Shown in pieces: positions 50,323 to 61,766 of a DNA stretch of 64,000 nucleotides; the stretch's first letter is position 1, and each line of letters begins with the position of its first letter. Location of the stretch: assembly GCA_029168955.1 (NCBI GenBank), contig JAPDOI010001210.1:124001-188000 (forward strand), read 5' to 3'. Source of the stretch: Aplectana chamaeleonis. Its lineage: Eukaryota; Nematoda; Chromadorea; Rhabditida; Cosmocercidae. A program made the translations under genes and the position numbers. Under the pieces are notes generated by a model, which was not told the origin of the DNA, ran no database searches, and saw nothing but the letters and a program-made list of their open reading frames with translations.

Positions 50323-50776
50323 AGGCACAGAACACCCGAAAATCTTTTCTCAGTTCTATGCTAATTTTGAAGAAGTCACGCGCTGATCACAGTGATATCT
50401 CTGGAATCGCTCAAGACCCCCTATGAACAGAGTCGTGGCTCTTTTAAGATGCCTATATTTTGAGGGTGAAAATTGGTGGACGAGTTGTCTCAGGCCTAGA
50501 TTTCTCTTCATTCGCAATCGTTGCACGAGAGCGAGCCAGGAAGACAGTCCAGCCGTGGGCTGAAGAACGACAAATTGTTGAGAATCCATCCATCCATCTA
50601 GGCGCTATCGAGTTCGGAAATCTGGTAGGGGGTGTGGCCCGTGGTGGTAAGCGAAGGAGGTCTGGCCTGTGGTGGTAGCTTATATCTCGCGAGTGATTGG
50701 CACTTGTTATATAGGAGTGGTCTAATAAAAATCAACTAAAAACACAAAATTTATGTCTGAGGGTGTACTGCGCGTC
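50323..50776. mobile_element. MITE family D, subtype II
   Basis: AGGCACAGAACACCCGAAAA on the left after TTGA; GGGTGTACTGCGCGTCT on the right, with a damaged last few bases. The interior matches 19580-20034 (TCTCTGGAATCGCTCAAGAC, GGTGGACGAGTTGTCTCAGG). Confidence 0.75.
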
Positions 50777-52769
50777 TAAATTGTCTGCATACTTTCCATC
50801 GGTGTAGGAATGAACCATTCCTAATCGGTTACCCCTTTGTTAATTTTTCAGGTGCTTCGGCCCGACCGTTCTATTAACATCAGTTATGCCTCTCAGGTAT
50901 AGCTCCTCCCCCCTCAGTCCAAGTCAGGCGAAGTAAGGCCTATCGTGCTTATCATGTCAAAGTCTCCTTATCGCTATTGTATTTTGCCACGACCAGCCAC
51001 TGAGCCGCTTGTCTCGTTCGGACACATATCAACGAGGACGGCTTCAAAAGTAGTGGTCCAGAATATGTCGAAAACTTGTCGAGCCAAAAAGTTGCTCCAA
51101 ATTGGGGGAGAGTCGAGAATTAAGAAAACTTGTGTTATTGTTGGCTCTAGTTGGGTAGTGTTACAAATCTTTGTGAATCAAAAGAGTATTTAGTATGTCA
51201 GGGACATTGTGCGAGGCTACAGGAGGTGTAGACGGCAAGACTTAGAAGTGTGCAGAACGTCGCGAAAATAGAATAGGGCGCTAGGATAAGCCTACGAAAC
51301 TCAGTGGAATGTGCGCAAAGCTCCAGTAGCGCTGCGTCAAATAAAAAAGCAGGACTTTAGCAGGAAGTAGGACAGGATCCGAGCATGAGTTTGCAAGACG
51401 AGCAGAGCACTGCGGTTGGTGTGCAGGACACTGTGCACAATGCGCAAGGCTTCAGGAAGCGTGTGTAAAATTTCATTCGATCTGTTATAATTAGCTCTAT
51501 TTGTGATTCCGTTGCTCACTTGACATGGGATACTGTACAACTCTTCTCATGCTGTAAAACCTGACCCCACAAAGTGTACACTTCTTGGGCCGTATAAGAA
51601 ACAGATGAAGATATTTGTTAATTCTAAGTCCTTCAATATTAGGAAATGTGCAGCCAATATGACTCGTCGTTTTGAAAGCAGGTGGTAACTTTGAGTCGCT
51701 ACGCAAACTTCATTTTGTGCCTAATCCAGAATCCTCGTTCTCCTATCTTTCGTTTTGTGTCTTCTTTAATATCACTTCGTATCATCGTGTCGATCTACAA
51801 TAAAAGCCATATAGGCTGTGACCATTCGACAGTATAGATTAAGTCTCCTTGACTTTCGTAAGCTATAATCTGTTCTTCGACACTGGCAATACTCGTTGTT
51901 CGCCTAGCAAATCGGAGCAGAACTAGGAGATGACTTCTGCTGATGTTGGTGAGATAACTTTGGAGAAAATATTTATGATATTGGACCAGTCACGTGGCAT
52001 ATGGCAAACACGCAGGGCACGCCCTACGGAGTGACAATAAAGTTTATGATCAGCAAGTTAGCCCGTAAATTAGAAGGTAGTGACCACGTCCAAATGATCA
52101 CACTTTCTGCAGAAGAGTGGATCAACTGAAAAGGGACCTGTGGCTTTGCACAGCGTTTATACCTAACGTCCTTTTTATACTTCTGCCACCGCGGCAAGCG
52201 CTGCTTTCTGAGCTACTGTGAAACCAGCTCTTCGAAATACAATTCAATATGATGTAAGAAAGCCAACTTATTTGAACATGAGAACGCCGGTGAAGTGTCC
52301 AGATCGGCAATGAATTTCCGATTAAAACTCGTACCGATACAAAAAACGCGGCAAATCTCACGATAGCGGCGAAAATATTTTTGATTCTTTCTGCCGCCAA
52401 GCGGCGTTTGCCGCGTTTCTCTATATCGGTACCAGTTTCGGTCTGCGATCCATAGCTAATGTCGCCATTTTGCCGGCATGTAAAGAGAAGTTGTTAGTCA
52501 ATTCCCACCTAAATTCTTAGTATTCCAATGGCTTCGCCGTAACTCCACAAGCGGCACTTGCCGCCAAGGCGAAAGTATGCAGAGGGCGTATTTCTCTAAA
52601 CTCTTCTGGGAGTACGTCAGTGTCTTGAATGAGAATCCAAAGTCGTTTTCTCAATATTCTGAGAATCACTGAAGGTTATGGTATTGATAATGCCATCTAG
52701 CGGGCGTAGCCCACATCAGCTCTTCGAAATTCGGTGAATGACCTACTTACTTGACTTAATCGGTTGTCT
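50777..52769. other. Intergenic, no gene recognised
   Basis: Only short frames without domains. Around 52390-52580 the sequence is rich in short inverted runs of GCCGC/GCGGC (CTGCCGCCAAGCGGCG), with no defined ends. Confidence 0.4.
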
Positions 52770-53122
52770 TTCGCCTGACGCGGTCATTCCGCATCTTCAC
52801 CGAGGTGTGCCGTTCTAGTAGTCAGTCGTGTCCATTTGTCACGGTTCTCAGCCAAAATTTGAACACAATTCATCCATTGGTCGCTATTTCCCTTCCTGCG
52901 AAGTAAAGCATCGAGCCTGAATTGCCTTTCAATGCCGAGTGATTTCAAATCATCCTTCACCACATCTGTCCAAAACTTTCGCCTACGTCTAGGCGGCCGC
53001 TTCCAGACAGAACTCGGAGCAAACCTTAGAGTGTGTTAAACAGGACGATCTGGCGATCTTCCTAAAATATGTCCAAACAAACGAAGACGACCTTCCGTTG
53101 CCGCTTGAGAAGACGTTGGGAG

Positions 53123-54575
53123 CAGGGACGAGAGGAAATTTTTTTCTGAACTTCGGAAATCGGGAATCAGAACGACCTTCTCAAATTCGGAAATCGGAAC
53201 GCCAAAAACCGTCGGAAATCGGAATTTGGGAATCGGAAATTATCAGCGAAATTGCTAACCCTCCCCTGGTGATTGTTTCTGACAAAAATCTTGGGCTTAT
53301 CCTATTTTATTAAACAAGGTGTACACCCACGCGTACGTGGGCTTGTATCGTGACGCTCAGAATCATTGCAGAATCAGTTAGGTCCCGCACACTTTTCCAG
53401 GCGCCTGCGGCACTTCAAGTCGGTCCAACACAGTTTTCCCGGCGATCGGCACACTCCCAGTGGAGTCCCGCAAACTTTCAACCCGGCACTTGGCGCACTC
53501 CTAGTTGGGTGCAAAACACTTTCGCCGGCGCTTGGTGCCCTCCAAGTTGTGTCCAGCACAGTCTCCCCAGCGCTCGACACACTCCAAGTTGAGTGCAACA
53601 CAGACAGTTCCTCCGGCGCTCGGCGCACTCTCAGTTGGGTCCCGCACACTTTTTTCCGGCGCTTAGAGTGCCCCAAGTGAAGTTCAGGGCACTGTTTTGG
53701 CGCTTGACGCACTTCCACTCAGGAATTGCTAAGCAAGTTACCTGAGACTTTGACGCAGGTTGCATGATGGCTTCAGTTGACAAGTAACTTGAAGCGATGT
53801 TACGTGTAGTTTGACCAGATTTTGATCAAAGTCACATGCGCCTAAAATAAATACACAACATTGCGAGTAACTTTCACTGTTGGTACATGTTACTTGACAC
53901 GTATACGCGAAGTGGCCGGCACATTGACAAGCGACGAGGCCAGCACACCGTCACACGACACGGGCTGCTCGGCGAGCACGACTGGGCCGGCAGCGGTCTG
54001 TCAAGCGGGGCCTCCAGCCGGTGTGCGGATCCAAGTACCTCAAAACTTGGGTAACGACGCTGCCTACATCTGAGTCCTGCCTCCAGAGTGCAGAGTATAC
54101 CTCCCTAGGAAACTTCACGCCGCGTAGATAAGTTACATGTGCGATCAAATAATGCATTTAAGTCGCACCTTGGGTGGAACTCGCTATCGTGTTATCAGTA
54201 CACGGCATTACACCATAATAACAACAAACCGAATCGCTTCATTTTTGAAAAAAAACGACCGAATTTCTGTTTATTGTCACAAACACACAAACACACAGTC
54301 ACACCCACACACAATTAGGCAAATATATGTAGATAGTAGGATAGTTATCGAATAATTTTCCTGTAAATGGACTCAACCCTAGCTTTCTGAAAAGTGAAGA
54401 CGGACCTCATATTCTAATTCAGCGCCACAGATAACCTCTAAGAATCCGGCAAGGAAAAGGGTTCAAAAATCTAAATTCCAATATTGTCGATGTTTTCCGC
54501 AATTTTAGGCATTTTTTTTCAAATCGAAAATCGGAAGCCCAAAACCATCGGAAATCGGAACTCCACTCATCCCTG
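53123..54575. mobile_element. hAT-like non-autonomous element, 1453 bp, perfect 8-bp duplication
   Basis: Ends CAGGGACGAGAGGAA and TTCCACTCATCCCTG (shown as inverse-complementary types; the right end reads GGAACTCCACTCATCCCTG). GTTGGGAG flanks both sides (53115-53122 and 54576-54583), exactly duplicated. Near both ends CGGAAATCGGAA repeats occur. The interior has a 42-bp minisatellite but no transposase. Confidence 0.9.
53380..53700. repeat. 42-bp minisatellite, about 7 units, inside the hAT-like element
   Basis: Units share GGCGCTYGGCGCACTCCAAG and TTGGGTCCCGCACACTTT with point differences. The same unit family occurs at 10800-11010. Long open frames on both strands are artefacts. Confidence 0.8.
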
Positions 54576-55255
54576 GTTGGGAGATGTTGGCACCTCCCTC
54601 GCATTGAGGTAAGGCGTCGATTTTGTGGTAGAGATTTTCATCTGCGCCTTCGGTGCTGCCCACGTCTCCGATCCGTGCATCATGATAGGGCGAATAGCGG
54701 ATAAGTAGACGCGCAACTTAACTTCCTTGGCGATGAGAGTAGACCGCATACACTTGGTTAGAAATATGAACGCAGATGTAACTTTCGCACATCATTGTTG
54801 AATATCCTCTTCATAACTACCATCGTTCTTCAGCAAACAGCCCAAGTAACAGAAATCATCCACCAGTTCCATACGTTGTCCGTCCACACCAACTCCCGTA
54901 GAAGGCCTCTGAGAGACCCACATCTGCTTGCATTTGTCGGGACGAAGACGGAGTCCAAAGGCTGCGGCATACTTCGAACGAGGTTCACAATCTTTTGCAG
55001 ATTTGCGTTGTTTTCAGCGAATAACACAATGTCGTCGGCGTACTTCAGGTCGACAAGGGAACGTCCTGATGGTGTTAGGATCACGTCCGCAGGAAACTGT
55101 TCTGCAACTCTACGCATGGTGTCATCGACGGCGAAGTTGAATAGAAAAGGTCCTGCTACAACTCCTTGCCTATTTTTACCTCGAAAGCTGACGCAAATCC
55201 GACAGGCGTACGAACTGCACTGACATCGTAATATGCTCTCTGAACATGCGCGAGC

Positions 55256-56451
55256 TCAGGTACTGATGGCGCTGGACGATTCATCAGGTTGGCTTTAATT
55301 TTAGGTCAGTAGAATAAGGGAAATTTTTGGCGTCCTCTATATCTACCCGAAGATCAATAAAGTTCCATTTTTAAGCAAAAACATATACGCATTCAGGAGA
55401 TCAAATAATTTTATTCCAATTGGGCTGTAACATGTCACCGAAACTCTCAAAATACAATCCAAAACTCGAAGAAAGTGAGGGAACTTATTCCATAATTTCA
55501 TATCGGTTGCGGTACCATTGACAACCAAGCATGCCTCGCCCACTTTCCCTTGCGCTTGCTGCGCTCTCCACTACACCTATTGCGCTGGAGTCACAAAGAA
55601 ACAGACGCTACTATTGTGCCATCGACTGACATCTTTTTAATGACTGAGATTTCGATGAATATTCTGACAAAAAGCCACAACCGCTTCGTTTATGTGGATG
55701 GTGCGGCTGTAATCTCAATTACACCTGTAAATACATTTCCTGTAGAACAATAATGCTCGTCTGTTGTAGCACTACACAAATTCTTCAACAAATGTACTTA
55801 ATTACTGAATTCTTCGCTAAAGCTGCCGATTATTCATGTGATAAGAAAGAAAAAGCAACGCAATTCCGATTAAAAAGAAAATATTCAGAGCAAATGTGAT
55901 TTGGTGCTGACAGAAACATCCCAACAAAAAATTGATGAATAGGGAAATGGATTCCGTGGCAGAAACTTTTAACTCGCAAAAAAAGCCCGTTTTTTTATTC
56001 TTCATAGAAGAACATCGTGGTTTGCAGAATGACTTCTTTCTCTTCAGGTCTATTCTAGTACTGTAAAAAATATGATGTTTGCAAATTTACACAAGCGGCT
56101 TCATTTGGTGTTCAAAAACTAAAACAGTGAAAGTGTCGTGGCAGGTGCAAGTACTAGCATATAAACATTTTTCAACAAGTAGAAGCCCTTTCTTTGAAAA
56201 GCCTAGGATTCTTCCATGTCAAATACTACAACGGTTGCTTTCGGAGAACTAAAAATTTTTTTCTACTGAAATCGCTTCTCAAGAAATATTTTAAATTCTC
56301 TGTAGACTCGCCCACTTCACTTTCTTGACATTTTCTTGGAGCAATTCTGCCAGCTCCAAACCGCTTTTGCGTGGAGAATCCCATTTATCTAGATCTGTTC
56401 ATTCTTGCCTGATGTTACATACGTAATAATGTCCCTGAGAAATCTTTAAGA
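55256..56451. other. Intergenic, nothing recognised
   Basis: Short frames only, with no domain or repeat end found. Confidence 0.4.
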
Positions 56452-57409
56452 TTAGCCAATCGGTATCGTTAAATTTGATAAACAGTAAGTGGCCAACTGG
56501 TTAAACAATTTTCCTATCCCACCGATCAGAAAGCTTCGCTCACAACGTGCTTTTGCGATATGATCTAATAATCTAACCTCCATTTCCCTGTTATCCGCAC
56601 TTTGCAGTATCACTATCATAGAAGGGTGTGATTTTGGGAATATTTTCACCATTTTCATTGTTAATTTTTTGAAAAACATCCGCTTCGCATCTACGATTGT
56701 TTGCGACTGCGAGTAACTAGGAAACAAAGGGATTAATTTGATAATTAGTAAGTAACCAGCTTGTCAAACGGTTCTAGTGCACCACCACATTGAAGAAGCG
56801 CAGCTTACAACGCCTTTCAGTGGATTGATTTGAGTGTTAATTACTTCAGAGATTCATCCCTGGGTGCAAACTTTGTTGAGGGGCCACTCGAGATCAACCA
56901 TGGAATCAATGCTCCGGAGACCCTTCATATCAGGAGGCACAGTAGCTGCTATTCCAACTGGAGTTTTAAAAACAATGAATTTGAAAACAATGTATTTATA
57001 AAACATAGGTCCGTATCGCATCAGAGGAATTTCTATATCCGATTCTTGTTTGTGGCTGTTTCGAAAACAGTTGAACAACGGGAACTCCTTCGTCCAGTCA
57101 GTGACTAGTTCTGACCTTTCCCTTTCCTTATACCAGTTGCCTTCTGACCCATCCACATTGGCAGAACTACAGGAACCGGTTATTTCCTTCTCCCAAAAAT
57201 AACCCAAATTTTAACTGAGCCAAATAATTGGATAAAAAACCACATTTCAACACAGTAATGCCAGAAAACTGTAATCCAATTAGACGACTCTCCGATGGGA
57301 CACACAAAGTAAGGTCATTTAACGTTGAAACGACATCGTTTGGGGGAATGGAGTCGTTAGGACGAGCTTGAAAAAAGACCCTGTTGGTTGATTGGATTAG
57401 GGGGTTCAC
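56452..57409 (-). pseudogene. Unassigned coding-like remnant with an internal diverged duplication
   Basis: Three consecutive minus-strand frames (57409-57167, 57207-56854, 56727-56452; 80, 117 and 91 codons) have natural-looking composition and few low-complexity runs, but I recognise no domain. DNA at about 56463-56560 and 56733-56820 is a diverged direct repeat (AATTTGATAA...GTAAGT...CCA...GCTTACAACG). Frame changes between the segments suggest decay or unmodelled introns. It could equally be chance frames. Confidence 0.2.
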
Positions 57410-57602
57410 TCAGATGATGGATTGTAAGTATAGAAAATTAAAATTGAGATCACTTTTCCTGTATGTATACCCTAAGTTGAACTGAACACCAAAGAAATCC
57501 CTCGTAGCCGTCCGATTTCGAAGTAACTTCACAAAACTGTTAATAATTCACACTATTAAATTCATGCCTCGAATACGTGATCTGGAGTATAAAAGCTTTT
57601 AA

Positions 57603-57819
57603 AGTCTGTCCGAATGAGACCGTCCGCCCACGCGGTCGGCGTGCGTCTCAATCGGCCATACCGGAGGCATTTTTTGAACTGCAGACAGCTAACTAGAATA
57701 TTATTCAGTACGCATCTTAGAATCATGTTAATCGATTTACAGGTCTTAACAGTGCATTCGCGACGGCGGCGTGACACGCACGCCGACCGCGTGAGCAGAT
57801 AGTCTCACACAGACAGACT
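57603..57819. mobile_element. MITE family A copy (about 217 bp)
   Basis: AGTCTGTCCGAATGAGACCG and GTCTCACACAGACAGACT ends. Inner cores CCACGCGGTCGGCGTGCGTC and ACGCACGCCGACCGCGTGAG are inverted. One of the best-kept copies. Confidence 0.82.
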
Positions 57820-58942
57820 CCATGTGGTCCAATATGCGTTCAATAAGCGAAGAGCCAGAAAACAGAAAAAAGTATTTCAGTTGAGACCTAAGCGTGGCAA
57901 ATGCTAGTATAAGAGCTCGACAAATGGCTCGAACTTCACCAATAGGGCTCATAGAGAGGCTGAGCATTAGAATAAAAACCCTATCACAACTTTAGAAGGA
58001 ATACTATGAGAAAGTCCCCACCCCCAGATGTCCAGATTCGGTTGACGCTCGGATAACTTTTCCTTACAAACCTACCCACTACTTCTCCTTACTACTTTTT
58101 TTGGTAGTTTTTGCATGAAATTGAGTATTCAGATCTAATTATCTTGCTATTCATTACACATAGTTACGTCACAAAAAGTCTCCAATTTCCTCTAAAAGTA
58201 TGTAATGCATCAAACTTGATCACTCTGTTTCATGAGGCAAAACAGTAAATTGATATCGACGACCAGCTGGAACGTTTGGGTTGATCGGTCATGATTTTAT
58301 CAGTCGATTCCGCTGATTATGTGACCTGAAAGCAAGCAGATTGAATAACCGTCTAACCACAACAAGATGTTTGGCATACGACCGGAATCACATAGTTAAC
58401 TCGTAAGGAAAGGGGACCCTTCAATGCCGATTTATTGGACTTTAAACACTGATAACTAGAATGCGGTAACTCTGTGCTGAATGGATTTCTTTATCTCTTA
58501 CATTGGGACGATTCCTCGCAATCCTTCAGTTATTTAATTATAAAGTTTATGTACTTACCCGTAAATGTGGCATAATAACCGCTTCACGGAGGCGTCTCTG
58601 TATTGGTGAATAATGTCACGTTAAACTGCGCACAGTACAGTCACAGATTCAACTTCCATTAAGAAACGCATCAGCTCTCGAATGTGTGCTGTGACTTAAA
58701 AACAACCGAGAACCAGCCGGTGTTCAAGCATTAATCTTTCGCCATAGTTAGTCAAGCTAATGGAGTAAACGCGATCATTGCCGGTGGCTGGGCTGCAATC
58801 GCGACGCCGTCCTTCGGTGGGGTTTCGATGACGGATCTAACGCCACAATTCTGTCCATTCACTGGACTAGGTTTTGCAGAAGGCCTTTATTTGTTCCTTT
58901 CCTCCCAGTAACAAGTTTAGTACGACTCTTAAGTCAATGGCG
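57820..58942. other. Intergenic, nothing recognised
   Basis: AT-rich DNA; no domain, repeat end or RNA gene seen before the Penelope-like element begins. Confidence 0.4.
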
Positions 58943-59042
58943 TAATCTCCAAGTCCGGTTTTCTTCAAACCTGGGCATCACGAGTATATTTTCATCAACT
59001 TCTGTGCCACACCAGGTTTTTAACGGCAGAATCGACTTTATT

Positions 59043-59080
59043 GGCCAGACGTTTCGGCAAGCTCGCCGTTATCAGAGGCC
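59043..59080 (-). ncRNA. Hammerhead-like ribozyme motif, PLE-1
   Basis: Minus strand: GGCC, then CTGATAA, a stem-loop CGGC-GAGCTT-GCCG, AAACGTC, then GGCC. The arrangement stem I / CUGANGA / stem II / GAAA...GUC is that of the hammerhead ribozymes known in PLE terminal repeats. The core has A where the essential G8 should be, so activity is doubtful. Confidence 0.45.
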
Positions 59081-61349
59081 TGAAAAATCGTCGAAACAAT
59101 CCGCGGCGACGCGGATTGTTTCGACGATTTTTGGCCGTGCAAAACTACACGGCCAAACGCTGCCTCTGCTCTTGCAAATATTGACTTCCACATAAACTAG
59201 GCGGAAACGGGTAAAACAACAAAACCAACCCGATTCGATTCCACCCCGGCCAAGCCCCGCTGCAGTTAGTAGACGACCGGGAGCAAGTGAGGCACCTTTG
59301 AAATCGATACCATCACTAACCACGGTGACTACTAGCCGAGAGCGTATATAAAATGCCTCCAGGGCCTTTCTCACAGCGATGTCCGTTTCTTGGCATAGTA
59401 CTGTGCAAGTGATTTCAAAGTCGATATTATTGTGTTGTTCAACTCTGTGTTTGCCGAGAGGCGTGAGGAGAGACGTGCGTCTTTTTCCAGCCAGGTGTTC
59501 CTTGAGGCGCACATACAATAATCTTCCCGTCTCTCCTATATATATTTCATTACAAGCCAAACACTGCAATTGATATACAACGCCGCTCCGCGCACAATCT
59601 CCATCCCTTCCGAATGGGCAAGTCAAGCAGTCGGCAGTGACACACGATCGGTCGTACAGCCTATTTCTGACGAGTTGAAGTTTGATATTGTCTCGCGGGA
59701 TGCTCACAAGAGCAACATCATCACTCAAATCCGCGCGAGCTATACACTGTGGAAGTTCGCCACTGGTTTTGTCCGAAATAAACGGGAGTAGAAGCGGGAT
59801 CTTGCCATCAAAGATGTTCCGAGAGCGAATGCTCCGACTTTGCGTGCGACGCTCCTTCGCGTATCCGTTCATTGTGGCGATAGTACTCGCAAGGTCGTAG
59901 GATTCTTGACGCTCCATGGTACCACTGCAAACCTCGAGTGCTGTCTTGAACATATTTCGCACTACCGCACGCTTTACGGCTTCAGGATGCGCTGACATTG
60001 CGTGGAGTAGGATGTTCTTTGAACTGGTTTTTCGGTACCATTTTATGCTATACGCACCGCTAGACAGCTTAACCTGCGTATTGAGAAAGGGTAGCCAGCC
60101 ACTCCGAGGGGTTTCTCGCGTGAGTCTGATGTACTGTGATTGCTGGTTTAGAATGGTAAATAAATCGTCCATCTCTGTTTGGGTAGATGTTATGACACAA
60201 CAATCGTCGATATAGCGACAGTACATAGTGGGCAGACGCTCCAGTACAGGCCTCTCTATTCTGCTCATGAAGCAAACTGCTAAGGCCGGTGCGAGGCGCT
60301 GACCCATGGCTAGGCCCCTTACTTCTGAGTAGTAGCTTCCCGACCACTTGAAAACATTGCAGTTTAGGCACTCCTTGACAAGATCCATAATCTGCATTTT
60401 GCTCAAACCGAAAGTCACAATCGTCCCGTCGTGTTCATCTAGCATTTCGGACAGCGCTTGAAGAGCTTCTTGATTGTTTACGTTTGTATACAGCGCTGTG
60501 ACATCAAACGATTCGATCACGCATGTTTCTTCCACTCTGCAGGTTCTTAGACGATCCAGGAACTGTTTAGTGTTGGATAAGTGTGACTGTATATGATCGA
60601 GCAGCTGTCCCACAATCTTGTTCAGGAACCAAGAGATGCGGTCGGTAGGTCCTCCTACGCAACTTATAATAGGTCTTATTTTATAGGTGCTGGCCGTTAA
60701 TGAGTGCACGTCTTCCGGAGAAAGCTTGTGCGTTTTAAGCAGACTATAGAAGACCGGGCAGCTTGGTGTATCCAACTTTAGTCTCCTGAGCAGACTATCG
60801 CTCAATCCAGCACTCTTTCCAACTTTCATCCATATCTGGTTCAGCTTACGGCACTGGACAACGAATTGCTGTTCTGTTGAGCGCCTATAAATAGAAGTGT
60901 CGCTTAGGTGGAGCTCAGAGTGATTTCGCAATCCAGTGACAATGGTGCCACCACAAATTCTCCACCTTTGTCGCTCACAGAAAGACGTATTTCATTGCGA
61001 CTGATCCGCTCCCGCACTTCCTTAAATCCTTCCCACTGCGAATTTGTGAGATTTCTGTTTCGTTCACTTTTGTGTCGGTTTAGGACACCAAGCACTGCTG
61101 ATGATAAAATTCTGAATTTGATGTCCCTTCCGGGCACGGATCCAGCTCTCTGTAAAATGGCGGTGGGAACGGAATAGGCGTCAGCGAAACTCGCACTGAG
61201 TTGTCATTAGTGTTCTCCCGATCAGGGTTTGACAGCCTCAATCTCAGCTGGTCTCGTAGTTTATGTAGGCCAGCGACCGTTTTGCGGAACGTTTGAGGAC
61301 CCACGTTCTGCGTCAAAGAAAACGAAGGCCCGAGGCTCAGAAAATCCAT
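59072..61349 (-). pseudogene. PLE-1 ORF: reverse transcriptase plus GIY-YIG endonuclease, two frameshifts
   Basis: Reads in three frames: 61349-61080, 61137-60904 and 60931-59072. Compared with PLE-2, a 1-nt loss near 61124 (GAAGGGAC for GAAGCGGAC) and a 2-nt gain near 60918 (CACTCTGAG for CACTGAG) break the frame. The last part (619 codons) has KIRPIISCVGGPTDRISWF (about 84-102), RT motif A SFDVTALYTNV (141-151), motif B GLAMGQRLAPALA (206-218), the catalytic YIDD (240-243), GWLPFLN (278-284), paired Cys before the nuclease, and GVVY...YIGETGR with RLKEHLAG (450-482), the GIY-YIG domain. RT would copy RNA and GIY-YIG would nick the target. Confidence 0.9.
59083..59132. repeat. Perfect 23-bp hairpin in the PLE-1 3' repeat
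   Basis: AAAAATCGTCGAAACAATCC plus GCG, loop GCGA, then the exact complement. The PLE-2 copy of the same region has only one arm (GGATTGTTTCGACGATTTTT, about 61644-61663), so the second arm is specific to PLE-1. Confidence 0.9.
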
Positions 61350-61664
61350 AGCGTCCTCAGATAGGTGCGTATTTCCGATAACAGTTACTCTAGCATGGCG
61401 TGGATTGGCCTTGACTTCTTGACTGTCGGCATGCTGTGGCTGATGGTCAGTGGTCCGGTTAGATCTGACATTAGACCCTTTACCAAACTGAGCGCTCCTG
61501 AGGCCGTCATACTTTGCGCAAAGAGCAGACTTGGCCCTAGACCGTATAGAATCGCAAATGTGTTTCGACTCACCCTCAATCCACGTTACCAGTCAATATT
61601 TGCAAGAGCAGAGGAAGCGTTTGGCCGTGTAGTTTTGCACATGGATTGTTTCGACGATTTTTCA

Positions 61665-61702
61665 GGCCTCTGATAACGGCGAGCTTGCCGAAACGTCTGG
61701 CC
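61665..61702 (+). ncRNA. Hammerhead-like ribozyme motif, PLE-2
   Basis: Same 38-nt motif as in PLE-1: GGCCT-CTGATAA-CGGC loop GCCG-AAACGTC-TGGCC, sense with the element. It is identical in both copies, including the G8-to-A change, and sits 65 nt before the first ATG of the PLE ORF. Confidence 0.45.
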
Positions 61703-61766
61703 AATAAAGTCGATTCTGCCGTTAAAAACCTGGTGTGGCACAGAAGTTGATGAAAATATACTCGTG

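Larger units (their letters stand above)
52770..55255 (-). pseudogene. RTE-type LINE reverse transcriptase fragment, split by a hAT-like element
   Basis: Minus-strand sense, two parts: 55255-54584, then 53122-52770. The first holds the RT catalytic block (YADDIVLFAEN, codons near 55045-55013) and, after frame breaks, VKLRVYLSAIRPIMMHGSET. The second holds RLRLFGHILGRSPDRPV, a stop, then RRKFWTDVVKDDLKSLGIER and RTAHLGEDAE, the tail familiar from nematode endonuclease-reverse transcriptases. The N-terminal endonuclease and most of the RT are missing upstream. Stops and frameshifts show it is dead. The two parts join in frame across the 8-bp target duplication. Confidence 0.88.
58943..61582 (-). 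mobile_element. Penelope-like element (PLE-1), minus strand, 5'-truncated
   Basis: The coding part runs from about 61582 down to 59072. The 3' end (pLTR-like) extends to 58943, where GTAATCTCCAAGTCCGG matches the last bases of the repeat at 61591-61803. It is collinear with PLE-2 from GATTGAGGGTGAGTCG onward and loses homology at 61582, so the 5' part is missing. The class follows from an RT linked to a GIY-YIG nuclease in one ORF, the PLE hallmark. Confidence 0.9.
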
